From JARKPK01 sp964631235 (GTDB lineage: Bacteria > Planctomycetota > Planctomycetia > Pirellulales > Thermoguttaceae), in contig CAZVZX010000010.1 of assembly GCA_964631235.1 (NCBI GenBank), positions 1 through 64,000 of the forward strand: DNA of 64,000 nucleotides. Direction: 5' to 3'. Position 1 is the stretch's first letter. Each line of letters begins with the position of its first letter. Below the pieces are notes generated by a model that ran no database searches, was not told where the DNA came from, and saw only the letters and a program-made list of their open reading frames with translations. Made by a program: the position numbers and the translations under genes. Of this stretch, positions 33,997-43,841 are shown piece by piece.

Positions 33997-35538
33997 GTGA
34001 CCCACCCTTTGAACCGAGTGATTCCGCATGTCGATCGACGCAAGTTCCTCGGCATCGCCTCGGCCGCCGGTGCGATGTCGATCGTTCCGCGGCACGTGCT
34101 CGGCGGCCCGAAACATGTGCCGCCCAGCGAGAAGATCACGTTGGCGCATATCGGCATGGGCACGCAAAGTTTTAGCGAGTTGGGCGGGCTGCTGGCCGAT
34201 CAGAACATCCAAATCGTCGCTGTCTGCGATCCGAACACCGACAGCAGCGACTATGTCGAATGGGGCAAGCACAGCATCCGCAACAAAATCCGCTCGCTGT
34301 TGGGCGATCCGTCGTGGCGCGAGGGTGATTCCGGTTGTCCCGGCGGACGCGAGGTCGGCCGATTGGCGATCGATGCCTACTACGCCCGCGAACGCGGCAA
34401 GGAGAAATTCAAAGCGTGCGCGGCCTATGCCGACTTCCGCGAATTGCTCGAAAAGGAAACCGACATCGACGCGGTCAAAGTGATGACGCCCGACCACCTG
34501 CACGCCACCGTGGCGATTGCCGCGATGCGCAAAGGCAAGCACGTGATGATGCACAAGCCGTTGGCCAACCGCATGAGCGAGGGCCGACTAGTTGTTCGCG
34601 TCGCCCGCGAAACCGGCGTGGCCACGCACCTGCTGGCTTATGGCGCCGGTGCGGGCAATGCCGCCATCGTCGAGAAGATCAAACAAGGGGCCATCGGCCG
34701 GCTTCGCGAAATCCACAACTGGACGAATCGGCCCGTCTGGCCGCAATACGATCGCATCCCCGCCGATCGCCCGCCGGTTCCCAAAGGGTTCGATTGGGAC
34801 CTTTGGCTCGGCCCCTGCACGCCGCGGCCTTATCATCCGCACTATACCCATGCGGTGTTCCGCGGCTGGTACGATTTCGGCGGCGGTTCGATCGCCGATA
34901 TGGGCATCTACAGCCTTTGGCCGGTGTTCGTAGGATTGGGCTTAGGGGTTCCGCAATCGGCCGAAGCCTGGGCCACGCACACCTGCGAGATCGTCGAGAA
35001 CGTCAGCCGCCCGGTGCGCAACGATTGGTCCTTCCCGCACGCCTCGACGATCCGCTTCACCTTTGCCGCACCAAGCAACGGGCCGGCGTTAGAGCTGTTC
35101 TGGTACGACGGCGGCATGCGTCCGCGCCTGCCCGATGAAGTCGAAGCCGCCGGGGTCGAACTCGGGCGCGAGGGCATCGCCTTTATCGGCGAAAGCGGCA
35201 CGATCGTTGCCGGGTTCACCGGGCAGAATCCGCAGCGAATTGCCGGCGGCAAGCGCGAGCCGCTGCCGCTCGATGCGCCTGCGCAATCGGCTGCAAAGGG
35301 AGCGTCGGCCGCCCGAGGCCGGCAAGGTTCCTGGATCGACGAGGTGCGCGGCGGCCAATCGTCACCGGGCAGCTTCCTCAACGCGGCCGCCATTACCGAT
35401 GCAGTCAACTTGGCCGCGGTCGCCTTGCGAGCAGGCCGAAAAGTAGTCTTCGATAGCGAGAACATGAAAATCACCAATGCGCCCGAGGCCAACCGCTACC
35501 TCGTCCGCGAATATCGCCCCGGCTGGGAACTGGTATAA
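33997..35538 (+). CDS. Tat-exported Gfo/Idh/MocA family oxidoreductase
   Basis: The 513-residue protein has a Tat signal (DRRKFLGIASAAGAMS near residues 13-28) and a nucleotide-binding start ITLAHIGMGTQSFSELGG. The usual EKP is replaced by MMHKPLANRM, keeping lysine and proline. A long first domain contains an insertion (SWREGDSGCPGGREVGRL), and the second domain has FDWDLWLGPCTPRPYHPHYT and WYDFGGGSIADMG, seen in planctomycete secreted members. Start is GTG with AAAGGAG 8 bases upstream; the 80 codons before it are non-coding. Substrate unknown. Confidence 0.93.
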   Translation: MTHPLNRVIPHVDRRKFLGIASAAGAMSIVPRHVLGGPKHVPPSEKITLAHIGMGTQSFSELGGLLADQNIQIVAVCDPNTDSSDYVEWGKHSIRNKIRSLLGDPSWREGDSGCPGGREVGRLAIDAYYARERGKEKFKACAAYADFRELLEKETDIDAVKVMTPDHLHATVAIAAMRKGKHVMMHKPLANRMSEGRLVVRVARETGVATHLLAYGAGAGNAAIVEKIKQGAIGRLREIHNWTNRPVWPQYDRIPADRPPVPKGFDWDLWLGPCTPRPYHPHYTHAVFRGWYDFGGGSIADMGIYSLWPVFVGLGLGVPQSAEAWATHTCEIVENVSRPVRNDWSFPHASTIRFTFAAPSNGPALELFWYDGGMRPRLPDEVEAAGVELGREGIAFIGESGTIVAGFTGQNPQRIAGGKREPLPLDAPAQSAAKGASAARGRQGSWIDEVRGGQSSPGSFLNAAAITDAVNLAAVALRAGRKVVFDSENMKITNAPEANRYLVREYRPGWELV

Positions 35539-35740
35539 TCACGGTGCGAACGATGCCAAAATGTGGACGTTTGCATATTCGCGGCGTTCACTTGTTCGGT
35601 CGGTCGTTGGATGACGTTCGGGTCTTCGCGCTTTTATGAGCTCCCCTTGGGCTGTCGTGGCGATTGCATTTTTGCGGTTACGCACTTTCGCGTTTGCGTT
35701 CTCTGGTGATTTCGTGCTTTTTCATTGGGAGAGCCGACCT

Positions 35741-36238
35741 ATGATCCGCGCACTGGCTGCCGTTTGTATTTGTGCGGCGTCCGCCTGGTTGGCCGATCCG
35801 CTTTCGGCGGCCGAGCCGCAAAAGTTCACCATGGAGCCGATCGGCAAGGTGCAGAAGGCCGACAATCGCACCCTGATCGTGCTCGAAGAGAAGTACGCCC
35901 CCGGCTTGCTCGGCCTCGATCAGTGGTCGCACGTGCAAGTGATCTGGTGGTTCGACAAGAACGACACGCCGCAGAAGCGCGCCCAACTGCAAGTCCATCC
36001 GCGCGGCGACCGAAACAATCCGCTCACCGGCGTGTTCGCCTGCCGCGCACCGGTTCGCCCGAACCTGATCGCGCTGAGTTTGTGCAAAGTGGTTTCCGTC
36101 AAAGACAACGTCGTGGAAGTGGACTCGATCGATGCCTTCGAGGGCACGCCGGTGCTCGACCTGAAGCCGTTCGCGCCGGGCGTCGATTCGGCCTCGGGCG
36201 TGCGCGTGCCCGACTGGGCCCGTCCCAAATCCCGGTAG
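35741..36238 (+). CDS. secreted TrmO/TsaA-family protein
   Basis: The 165-residue protein has a clear signal peptide (IRALAAVCICAASAWLADPL, then SAAEP). A TrmO-type domain follows: IGKVQKADNRTLIVLEE, LGLDQWSHVQVIWWFD and LTGVFACRAPVRPNLIALSL, ending DLKPFAPGVD. Cytoplasmic TrmO methylates t6A37 of certain tRNAs using S-adenosylmethionine. Here the export signal rules out tRNA as substrate, and the RSPxRPNPIG loop has become RAPVRPNLIA. A different role outside the cytoplasm is inferred. A secreted protein follows after 36 bases. Confidence 0.85.
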   Translation: MIRALAAVCICAASAWLADPLSAAEPQKFTMEPIGKVQKADNRTLIVLEEKYAPGLLGLDQWSHVQVIWWFDKNDTPQKRAQLQVHPRGDRNNPLTGVFACRAPVRPNLIALSLCKVVSVKDNVVEVDSIDAFEGTPVLDLKPFAPGVDSASGVRVPDWARPKSR

Positions 36239-36274
36239 CGCGTCGCAGGCGTCTAGTTCGAAAAGGTTGCGCCC

Positions 36275-36760
36275 ATGAAGATTGAATTGATCTTCGCCTT
36301 GTCGGCTGCGGTTTGCTGTTGCGGTTGGACGGAAGCGGCCGAGCCGGTCCAACTGAAGTTCGACACCCACAACGGCTATTTCGTTTCCAACAAGTTCGAG
36401 CCGAAAGCGGCCGAATCGTACGTAGTGATCGGTTCACAGGAGCAGTTCGATCAGGTGTTCGGCGCGGCGTTCGTCATGGGCGACCGTTCACACCGCCTCC
36501 CCGAAAAGGCCTTCGACGCGATTATGGTGATTGCGGTGGTCAAGCGGGGCAAGGCGATGGTCGAGTACAAGGTGCGGGCGGTCGAATTGGTCGATGGCGT
36601 GGTGCAATTGCACTATACCGCCGATCGAAAGCTGCAAGCCTCGGCCGAGTTCGCCTGCCCGTTGATCGTCTCGATTCCCAAAGGTGATTACCGCGCCGTG
36701 CGATTCATCGAGGGCAAGCAGCCCGTCAACACGCACGAGCTGGGCGGCAAACAGCCGTAG
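36275..36760 (+). CDS. secreted protein of unknown function
   Basis: The 161-residue protein has a signal peptide (IELIFALSAAVCCCGWTEA, cleavage near AEP) and a small beta-rich domain with SNKFEPKAAESYVVIGSQEQF and PLIVSIPKGDYRAVRFIEG. No family recognised. AAGG precedes the ATG. It is 36 bases downstream of the secreted TrmO-like gene and shares its transcript, so the two probably work together. Confidence 0.75.
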   Translation: MKIELIFALSAAVCCCGWTEAAEPVQLKFDTHNGYFVSNKFEPKAAESYVVIGSQEQFDQVFGAAFVMGDRSHRLPEKAFDAIMVIAVVKRGKAMVEYKVRAVELVDGVVQLHYTADRKLQASAEFACPLIVSIPKGDYRAVRFIEGKQPVNTHELGGKQP

Positions 36761-36975
36761 CGACCGCGGGCGAATCGCGCGGCGGCCGCTTGATTTCGCG
36801 CGTCCGCGAAATCGAACCGCGGGCAAAGCAACGCGGCCGATGCCCGACGTCCGCTGAACCTCGCTCACCCAAGCCCTTCGCGTTCTTTTTGCGCGATATT
36901 GGCTCGTTATGCAAACCGTTTCCGACTCGCCGCGGCCGCTTTCAATGCAACGGACTGTTCGCTCGTCGTGCGGAT

Positions 36976-37752
36976 CTATTCCGACTCGCGGCGGTTCCTC
37001 TCGCCGAGTTGCGGCGGACCGCAACCGAGTGGAACGGCGCTGACGTGCGTCTCTCGAATCGGCAGCGTTTGAAACAGCAGCACGAGGGGCGACAGCATCA
37101 TCCACACGACATAGCCCTTCAATTCGATGGTCTTTGTAAGCAGCGACCAGCGAATTCGCCGCGACGCAATATGCCGCGGATAACGCGCCTTCTTGAAAGC
37201 GACCTGCTCGTACGCCGTCCTCAGATCGGCAAAGCTGGCAAAAGGAAATAGGCGCGGGTCGTACTGGCCGGTTGTTGCGGTCGCGCGCCGAAACCATGAG
37301 ATGGCCATCGACACAATTCCAAACGGCATCGCCGCCGCCAGCAGATGAGTCCCCCAGCCAAGTTGAATCACGACCCAGCCGAAACCGACCAGCGCAATCA
37401 ACGCGACCAATTGCGTCAGCGACCAGCGGCGCACACTGACCGTTTCGAGGCGGTAGTCCGATTCGAGAAGCAACAGCAGCCGTTGGAAGTAGTCCCACTC
37501 CGGTTTCGAAAGTACCGCAAGATGATCCGTGCAATCGTCGTAGTGGTACCACAGGGCGCCGGCGATGAAGCAGACTGCGTCGTCCGACGAGCCGTGGAAC
37601 TGGTTGAGTTGCTCGTCGAAAGCAAAGGCCGTGATCTCTTCGTTCATGTAGCGACGAATGACCGCGGCCAAAGCGTCGCGCTGCCGGCGATCGACGACGC
37701 CGCCGGAGGGGGCAGGCGGCATTGGTGACGGTGGGGAAGGGTTCGATTCCAT
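36976..37752 (-). CDS. conserved-looking membrane protein of unknown function
   Basis: The 258-residue protein has a Pro-rich start, then a soluble helical domain (RQRDALAAVIRRYMNEEITA, WYHYDDCTDHLAVL, WDYFQRLLLLLESD). Two spans follow close together (LVALIALVGFGWVVIQLGWG and LLAAAMPFGIVSMAISWF), and another hydrophobic segment (YVVWMMLSPLVLLF) lies near the C terminus. The sequence is protein-like throughout, but no family was recognised. The 215 bases before the upstream stop at 36760 hold nothing clear. Confidence 0.72.
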   Translation of the reverse strand: MESNPSPPSPMPPAPSGGVVDRRQRDALAAVIRRYMNEEITAFAFDEQLNQFHGSSDDAVCFIAGALWYHYDDCTDHLAVLSKPEWDYFQRLLLLLESDYRLETVSVRRWSLTQLVALIALVGFGWVVIQLGWGTHLLAAAMPFGIVSMAISWFRRATATTGQYDPRLFPFASFADLRTAYEQVAFKKARYPRHIASRRIRWSLLTKTIELKGYVVWMMLSPLVLLFQTLPIRETHVSAVPLGCGPPQLGERNRRESE

Positions 37753-38210
37753 CGCTGATCATCGCAACCGCGCGACCAAAGGACAGAGACCAAATGAAAC
37801 CGCAATGAACCGAAAGCGGTCAAAACAAAAACAATACGCACCGAGCCGTTTTGCCGTTCTCGCGGACATCTTCCTAATCGAGCGGCCCCATTTCATCATT
37901 TCCCATCGCTATTCTCAATCGCCACACACTGGCCGACTCTGCCCCCGCGAGAAAGAATTTTATCTGCATGCACCCCTTGGTCCCAAGGTTGTCGATGCGT
38001 CCCTTCGGCACAGCCTTGCGTTGGCGCCTTGCTGCGATTGACGCGTGCCGTGCGTGCTTCGGGTGCAGCGCCATGCCTTGCGGGTCGCGGCTGCGCGCCA
38101 GCATTCAGCACGATCATTATCGCGCAAAACACTCCGGAGGAGAACGAAGATTCGCTCGATGCGAGTTGCTCCGACGGTGTTCCCTTGGGTTTTGATCGGG
38201 CTGCCAAAGG
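37753..38210. other. intergenic region with a diverged repeat copy
   Basis: 458 bases between two minus-strand genes; no gene. It contains the repeat copy at 37798-37890. Confidence 0.45.
37798..37890 (+). repeat. dispersed ~90-bp palindromic repeat, copy 5 (diverged)
   Basis: AACCGCAATGAACCGAAAGC, GGT opens it, as in copies at 21901 and 47444. The middle reads CCGAGCCGTTTTGCCGTTCT and the end AATCGAGCGGCCCCATTT. It shares its middle most closely with the copy at 14826. Confidence 0.55.
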
Positions 38211-40166
38211 CTACAGCCGGCCGAGTCGCTTGAGGTGCGCCATCCACAGGTCTTCGCGGACCCAAAGCATCAGCATCGCGTCTGGCCGCAGGGCGTAGAA
38301 GTCGATCATCAGGTGCGTTTCGCTCAACCGCGCGGTCAGCGGGGCGTCGAACCGCGCCGAAGCAACGATGACCGGCATCGAAGACCAATCGGGCGCAGGC
38401 GGCGAGCCCGAGGCGGTGTTCGCGCCCGAAGCGCCGCGGGGGCCGTCGTCGGGCGGCTCAATCGGCGGAAGCGAGGTCCAATAGCCGACCGGAGCGAATC
38501 GCCGCAGGTACCAGGGCAACGGCCAGTAATAGCCGTCGTGCCAGACGACGGCCGCAGCGATCGGGCGGTCGGGCCAGGCGAGCAACAATGCCTCGAGCCG
38601 CTGCTCCAGCTTTCCGACGCTCGGCAACGTCGGCGCGCAGCAATAGGGATTCCGCGGGTCGGCTGCCAAGGCGAAGGCCGCCCGATGCGTTTGCCGCCCC
38701 AGTTGCGCGAACATCGCCGCCGCCAACAGCCCGAGGACGACGGCGGCCGCAATGCCGCCCGAATCTCTCCGCCGGGCGGCCGCCCACGCACTGCGGGCGA
38801 TCACCCCCACGCCCACCCCGGCAACAAGCAGTGTGGGCAACCAGAACTGCACCATGCACCACGGGGTCTTGTAAGGGATCAGCGAGTAGATCATCGCCAA
38901 AATCACGGCATACACGGCGAGAAAGACCACTAGCCCGCAATGACTGCCGCACGAATCATCCGGCGGATCGAAGGGCTGTTCGCCTCGGGCCGGCTCGGGC
39001 GCAGGCGCGGCAGCGATTGCCGCCCGATCGAGCGGAACGATTCGTCTTTTCCGCCAGGCCCAAGCGGCACCGATCGCCGCCGCCACCACAATCGACGCCT
39101 CCGACCACCATCGCCCTTGGTCGTCGCGATGCCACAGCAGTCGTCCGGCGAAGTAGCTCATCGGTTGCACGTGGGGCGACGCCCCGGCCGCCCGTTGGGC
39201 CCACGGCGTGTAGGTCCGCACGGCATCGACAATCCCCTGCGGGTTGCGTCCGAACGAGCTGAACCAAATCGCCGCCGTGGCCGCTGCGGTGGCGATTGCA
39301 ACCATCGCCGCCGCTTGTCGAAGGCGGTTTGCGCCTCGGTGCGATTGCTCGCCCTGCGGCACGGCAACGCCGGAAACCGCCGAGGCACGCCCCGTCGGAT
39401 CAGCATCGCCGTTGTCGGCCGGCAGATTGCAAGTTGCGGCGGGCGCAAGGTCGGCCGGTCGGCCGCAAAGCGGCGAACTGTCGGCGCGACGGCGGAATGC
39501 CAGCGCCATGCATCCCAGCGCCAAAACGGCGGCCGCGAAGCTGAGCACGGCCGTTTCCTTGGTGGCCTGCATCATTCCGACCGCAGCGCCGCATGCCGCA
39601 GCCCAGCACCACACGGCCGCGCGCGGCGGTCGGAGCGGCACGCCCGCCGAAACGCGGCTTTGCGCGAGTTCACAAGATCGCACCATTCGCCAACAACGCC
39701 AGCCGCACGCAATGGCCGCCAAGGTGAAAAATGCAAGCAACGTTTCGTGGATGTAGCTTCGGGCGTAGAACACCATGGCCGGCGAAACGGCCAGCAATCC
39801 GCCGGCCGCTAGCGCCGCGCCGCGGCCCAACCCGTCGCGAAGCAGCAGCAGAAAGAGGATCGCAGCGGCGCCAAACAACGCCGGTGTGCGGCGGAAGTCG
39901 GCCGCCGTGGTTTCGGCAAACGTATTGCGTCCGGCAAGCCGCAGGGCGGGCACGCTCAGGTAATTGAGCGTCGGGCCGTGAAACTCGTGCGGATCATACC
40001 GATAGCGGCCCGAAAGCCACAGATCGCGAGTGATGGCCGCTTGCACCGCCTCGTCGGCATGCATCGGACGATCATCGAGCGAGACCAGGCGAACGCCCAA
40101 GGCAAACGCGACAATCACCGCCCAACAGACGACCTGAAGAACCTCGGACGAGAATAATCGACCCAC
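38211..40166 (-). CDS. membrane glycosyltransferase of the GT39/Agl23 type
   Basis: The 651-residue polytopic protein has about a dozen membrane spans. Near the N terminus it carries LDDRPMHADEAVQAA, the Asp-Glu catalytic loop of GT39/GT-C enzymes, then FHGPTLNYLSVPALRLAG. This fits the Agl23-like family known next to lipid-linked sugar genes. Such enzymes move sugar from a polyprenyl or dolichyl carrier to an acceptor outside the membrane. A dolichyl-phosphate-type GT2 gene diverges from it. The start is uncertain: GTG at 40164-40166 lies at the edge of a 110-bp tandem repeat, which supplies in-frame ATGs further upstream (40247, 40433) but no good ribosome binding site. Confidence 0.85.
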   Translation of the reverse strand: MGRLFSSEVLQVVCWAVIVAFALGVRLVSLDDRPMHADEAVQAAITRDLWLSGRYRYDPHEFHGPTLNYLSVPALRLAGRNTFAETTAADFRRTPALFGAAAILFLLLLRDGLGRGAALAAGGLLAVSPAMVFYARSYIHETLLAFFTLAAIACGWRCWRMVRSCELAQSRVSAGVPLRPPRAAVWCWAAACGAAVGMMQATKETAVLSFAAAVLALGCMALAFRRRADSSPLCGRPADLAPAATCNLPADNGDADPTGRASAVSGVAVPQGEQSHRGANRLRQAAAMVAIATAAATAAIWFSSFGRNPQGIVDAVRTYTPWAQRAAGASPHVQPMSYFAGRLLWHRDDQGRWWSEASIVVAAAIGAAWAWRKRRIVPLDRAAIAAAPAPEPARGEQPFDPPDDSCGSHCGLVVFLAVYAVILAMIYSLIPYKTPWCMVQFWLPTLLVAGVGVGVIARSAWAAARRRDSGGIAAAVVLGLLAAAMFAQLGRQTHRAAFALAADPRNPYCCAPTLPSVGKLEQRLEALLLAWPDRPIAAAVVWHDGYYWPLPWYLRRFAPVGYWTSLPPIEPPDDGPRGASGANTASGSPPAPDWSSMPVIVASARFDAPLTARLSETHLMIDFYALRPDAMLMLWVREDLWMAHLKRLGRL

Positions 40167-40486
40167 AGGGCGGCAGGGCCGCCGGCCAATCGGTGCTGCC
40201 GCACCCGGCGCAAAACTCGCTCCCGTTGGTCGCTGGCTTTTTTTCATGAGAACAAGGAACCCGGGAATGGTGCGACAGGGCGGCAGGGCCGCCGGCCAAC
40301 TGGTGCTGCCGCACCCGGCGCATAACCCGCTCCCGTTGGTCGCTGGCTTTCTTTCATGAGAACAAGGAACCCAGGAATGGTGCGACAGGGCGGCAGGGCC
40401 GCCGGCCAACCGGTGCTGCCGCACCCGGCGCAAAACCCGCTCCCGTTGGTCGCCGGCTTTTTTTCATGAGAACAAGGAACCCGGGA
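40165..40486 (-). repeat. three tandem copies of a 110-bp GC-rich unit
   Basis: Units begin with ACAGGGCGGCAGGGCCGCC at 40165, 40275 and 40385, exactly 110 bases apart; the third lacks the last bases. Each holds two hairpins: GGCGGC/GCCGCC and GGTGC/GCACC, and a C-TTTTTTTCATG-like end on the plus strand. Only a few substitutions separate the copies, so the duplication is recent. A 70-base partial copy lies at 52141-52210. Confidence 0.9.
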
Positions 40487-40700
40487 TCGAATCCAGGAAT
40501 CGTGGTACAGTTGATATAATCGTTTTTTCAATTCTTCAATTGAAACTGGACCGAACGGACGATCCATCATAGCAATTACGATTACGACGAAACACCGCCA
40601 GCGGCCTCGACCCGATTTCCTGCCGCCGCTCGGATTGTCGTCCGTTGTTTACGGTTTCGTTTTGCCGAGTCGCCCGATCAGCCGACCGAACGCCTCATCC
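40167..40700. other. divergent intergenic region carrying the tandem repeat
   Basis: 534 bases: the tandem repeats fill 40167-40486, then a comparatively AT-rich stretch (40500-40580) that likely holds the promoters. Confidence 0.5.
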
Positions 40701-41504
40701 ATGACCAACCCACGCGAGCAAAGCAATGGTGAATCGATCGGGCCGCTGCCGGAATTATCGTTGGTGATTCCGGCGTTGAACGAAGCAGTTCGACTGCCGC
40801 CTTACTTGCTGACGATCCGCGAGTACTGCGGGCGGCAGTTCGACGGGGCGTACGAAGTGCTCGTCGTCGATGACGGCGGCGACGACGACTTGGCCGGCGC
40901 GCTGAAGCGAGTCTGGCCCGATTGGCCGCAACTGCGCGTTTTGCGGCACGAACAGAATCGGGGGAAGGGCGCGGCCGTGCGCACGGGCGTCGGGCATTCG
41001 CGCGGGCGGCTGGTTCTGTTTGCCGATGCCGACGGAGCGGCCCCGATCGACCAAGAATCGCGACTTCGGGCGGCCATCGCCGATGGGGCCGACGCGGCGA
41101 TCGGCTCGCGGCTGCTGCCCTCCAGTTCGGTTCGCAGCGAGCGCCCTTTTCATCGGGCGATTTCCGGCCGGCTATTTGCCGCACTGGCCCGACGCGCCCT
41201 CGGGCTGACGGTGCGCGACACGCAATGCGGCTTCAAGATGTTCACCGGCGCGGCGGCCCACGCGCTGTTTGCCGCGTGCCGCGAAGAAGGGTTCCTGTTC
41301 GACTTGGAACTGCTGATGCTGGCGGCCGCTTGGAGACTTCGGGTGGCGGAGGTGCCGATCACGTGGCGCGAGCAACCCGGTTCGCGGTTGAATTTCGCAC
41401 GCGAGTGTGTCAAGATAGCGAAAGGGTTGCGGCAACTTCGGTTGCGTCGCAATTCGTTGCCTCCCGCCCCGGCCGATCTATTGCGTCGGCCGGATTCCGG
41501 CTGA
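40701..41504 (+). CDS. glycosyltransferase family 2, dolichyl-phosphate glucosyltransferase type
   Basis: The 267-residue protein opens its catalytic domain with LSLVIPALNEAVRLPPYL and has EVLVVDDGGDDD and VLRHEQNRGKGAAVRTGV. The metal-binding LFADADGAAPID follows, then DTQCGFKMFTG and VPITWREQPGSRLN. This is the pattern of Alg5/DPG-synthase-like GT2 enzymes, which load a sugar onto a polyprenyl phosphate at the cytoplasmic face. The divergent GT39/Agl23-like gene could use that carrier. No C-terminal spans are present. ATG at 40701 preferred over an upstream TTG. Confidence 0.9.
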   Translation: MTNPREQSNGESIGPLPELSLVIPALNEAVRLPPYLLTIREYCGRQFDGAYEVLVVDDGGDDDLAGALKRVWPDWPQLRVLRHEQNRGKGAAVRTGVGHSRGRLVLFADADGAAPIDQESRLRAAIADGADAAIGSRLLPSSSVRSERPFHRAISGRLFAALARRALGLTVRDTQCGFKMFTGAAAHALFAACREEGFLFDLELLMLAAAWRLRVAEVPITWREQPGSRLNFARECVKIAKGLRQLRLRRNSLPPAPADLLRRPDSG

Positions 41505-41545
41505 GTTGCCGATCTGTTGTTGGTTTTGTGAACGAGGATTCTTCA

Positions 41546-42235
41546 ATGCGCACCGTGATGTTGCTTCCGTCGATCGTGTTGACCGTACTCGCCTGGTCCG
41601 GCCGCAGTGCTGCGGCCGCCGACGAACTTGTTCCGTTCAAGACGACCATTCCGCAAGAGGTTCTTGTGGGCACGCCGCCCGACGTGCTCGGCCAGCTTTA
41701 TCCGCACCTTTATCTTTCGAAGGAAGAGCAAAAGCCCACGCTCAAAGTGCCCAAAGGCACGGTGAACCTGGCGTTGAAAAAGCCGGTAACGTCCAGCGAC
41801 AAAGAGCCGATCTTCGGCAAGTTGTCGATGGTAACCGACGGCGACAAGGAAGGCGGCGAGGAGAACTATGTCGAGCTGGGGCCGGGCCTGCAATGGGTGC
41901 AGATCGACCTGGAAAAGCCCTCGGAGATATTTGCCGTCTATCTTTGGCATTTCTTCCGCGAGGCGCGGAGCTATCATACGGTGATCGTGCAGGTTGCCGA
42001 CGATGCCGAATTCACGAAGAATGTGCGCACCCTGTTCAACACCGACAAAGAGAATACGGCCGGCAAGGGCGTCGGCAAGGATCGCCCGTATATCGAAACG
42101 AACTTCGGGCGATTGATCGACGCCAAGGGCGTCAAGGCCCGTTATGTGCGGCTGTACAGCGAAGGCAACACGGCCAGCGACTTGAACCATTACGTCGAGG
42201 TCGAGGTTTGGGGCCGACCTGCCGAGGCGCAGTGA
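41546..42235 (+). CDS. secreted discoidin-like (F5/8 type C) protein
   Basis: The 229-residue protein has a signal peptide (TVMLLPSIVLTVLAW, ending AAAADE). From about residue 75 it has a galactose-binding-like fold: NLALKKPVTSSDKEP, WVQIDLEKPSEIFAVYLWHF and KARYVRLYSEGNTASDLNHY. This matches the F5/8 type C pattern of carbohydrate-binding modules. It probably binds a glycan outside the cell or in the periplasm. It lies between GT2 and an exported oxidoreductase on the same strand. GAGG precedes the ATG. Confidence 0.85.
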   Translation: MRTVMLLPSIVLTVLAWSGRSAAAADELVPFKTTIPQEVLVGTPPDVLGQLYPHLYLSKEEQKPTLKVPKGTVNLALKKPVTSSDKEPIFGKLSMVTDGDKEGGEENYVELGPGLQWVQIDLEKPSEIFAVYLWHFFREARSYHTVIVQVADDAEFTKNVRTLFNTDKENTAGKGVGKDRPYIETNFGRLIDAKGVKARYVRLYSEGNTASDLNHYVEVEVWGRPAEAQ

Positions 42236-42425
42236 TTGGCCGAATCGCAATAAGAGGCCGAAGCGCGCGATCGCTTTGTACTCGTGATAAGCCGGCGGGA
42301 ACCTCTGGTTTCCGCGGGGAGCAGAACCGCCCCACTCGCTTGCCGACGCGCCGATGCGAAGCGGCATCGAAGGCGGCCCGCCGTGATTGGGCGACCGATT
42401 CCATTTCTTTTACGAGGGACCGACC

Positions 42426-43730
<1,305 letters not shown>

Positions 43731-43841
43731 TCCCTTCGACGGGCGAAACGATCGGTCGCGACGGAGTGTGTCCCTCTGAGGAATACATTTCGCGCGACTG
43801 GTTCTCCAACAACCTCTGATCGACGATCGATGGCCGCTGGT

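Noticed and set aside
33307..34554. 415-codon minus-strand open frame in and beyond the 1.1-kb gap
   Set aside because: Half of it is antisense to the third Gfo/Idh/MocA gene and the other half is Arg/Ser-rich without protein-like pattern.
40165..40486. CRISPR array
   Set aside because: The units are 110-bp head-to-tail copies with no unique spacers, and no cas gene is nearby.
40480..40510. tRNA T-loop-like sequence (GATCGAATCC)
   Set aside because: It is the edge of the tandem repeat; no acceptor stem or other arms could be formed around it.
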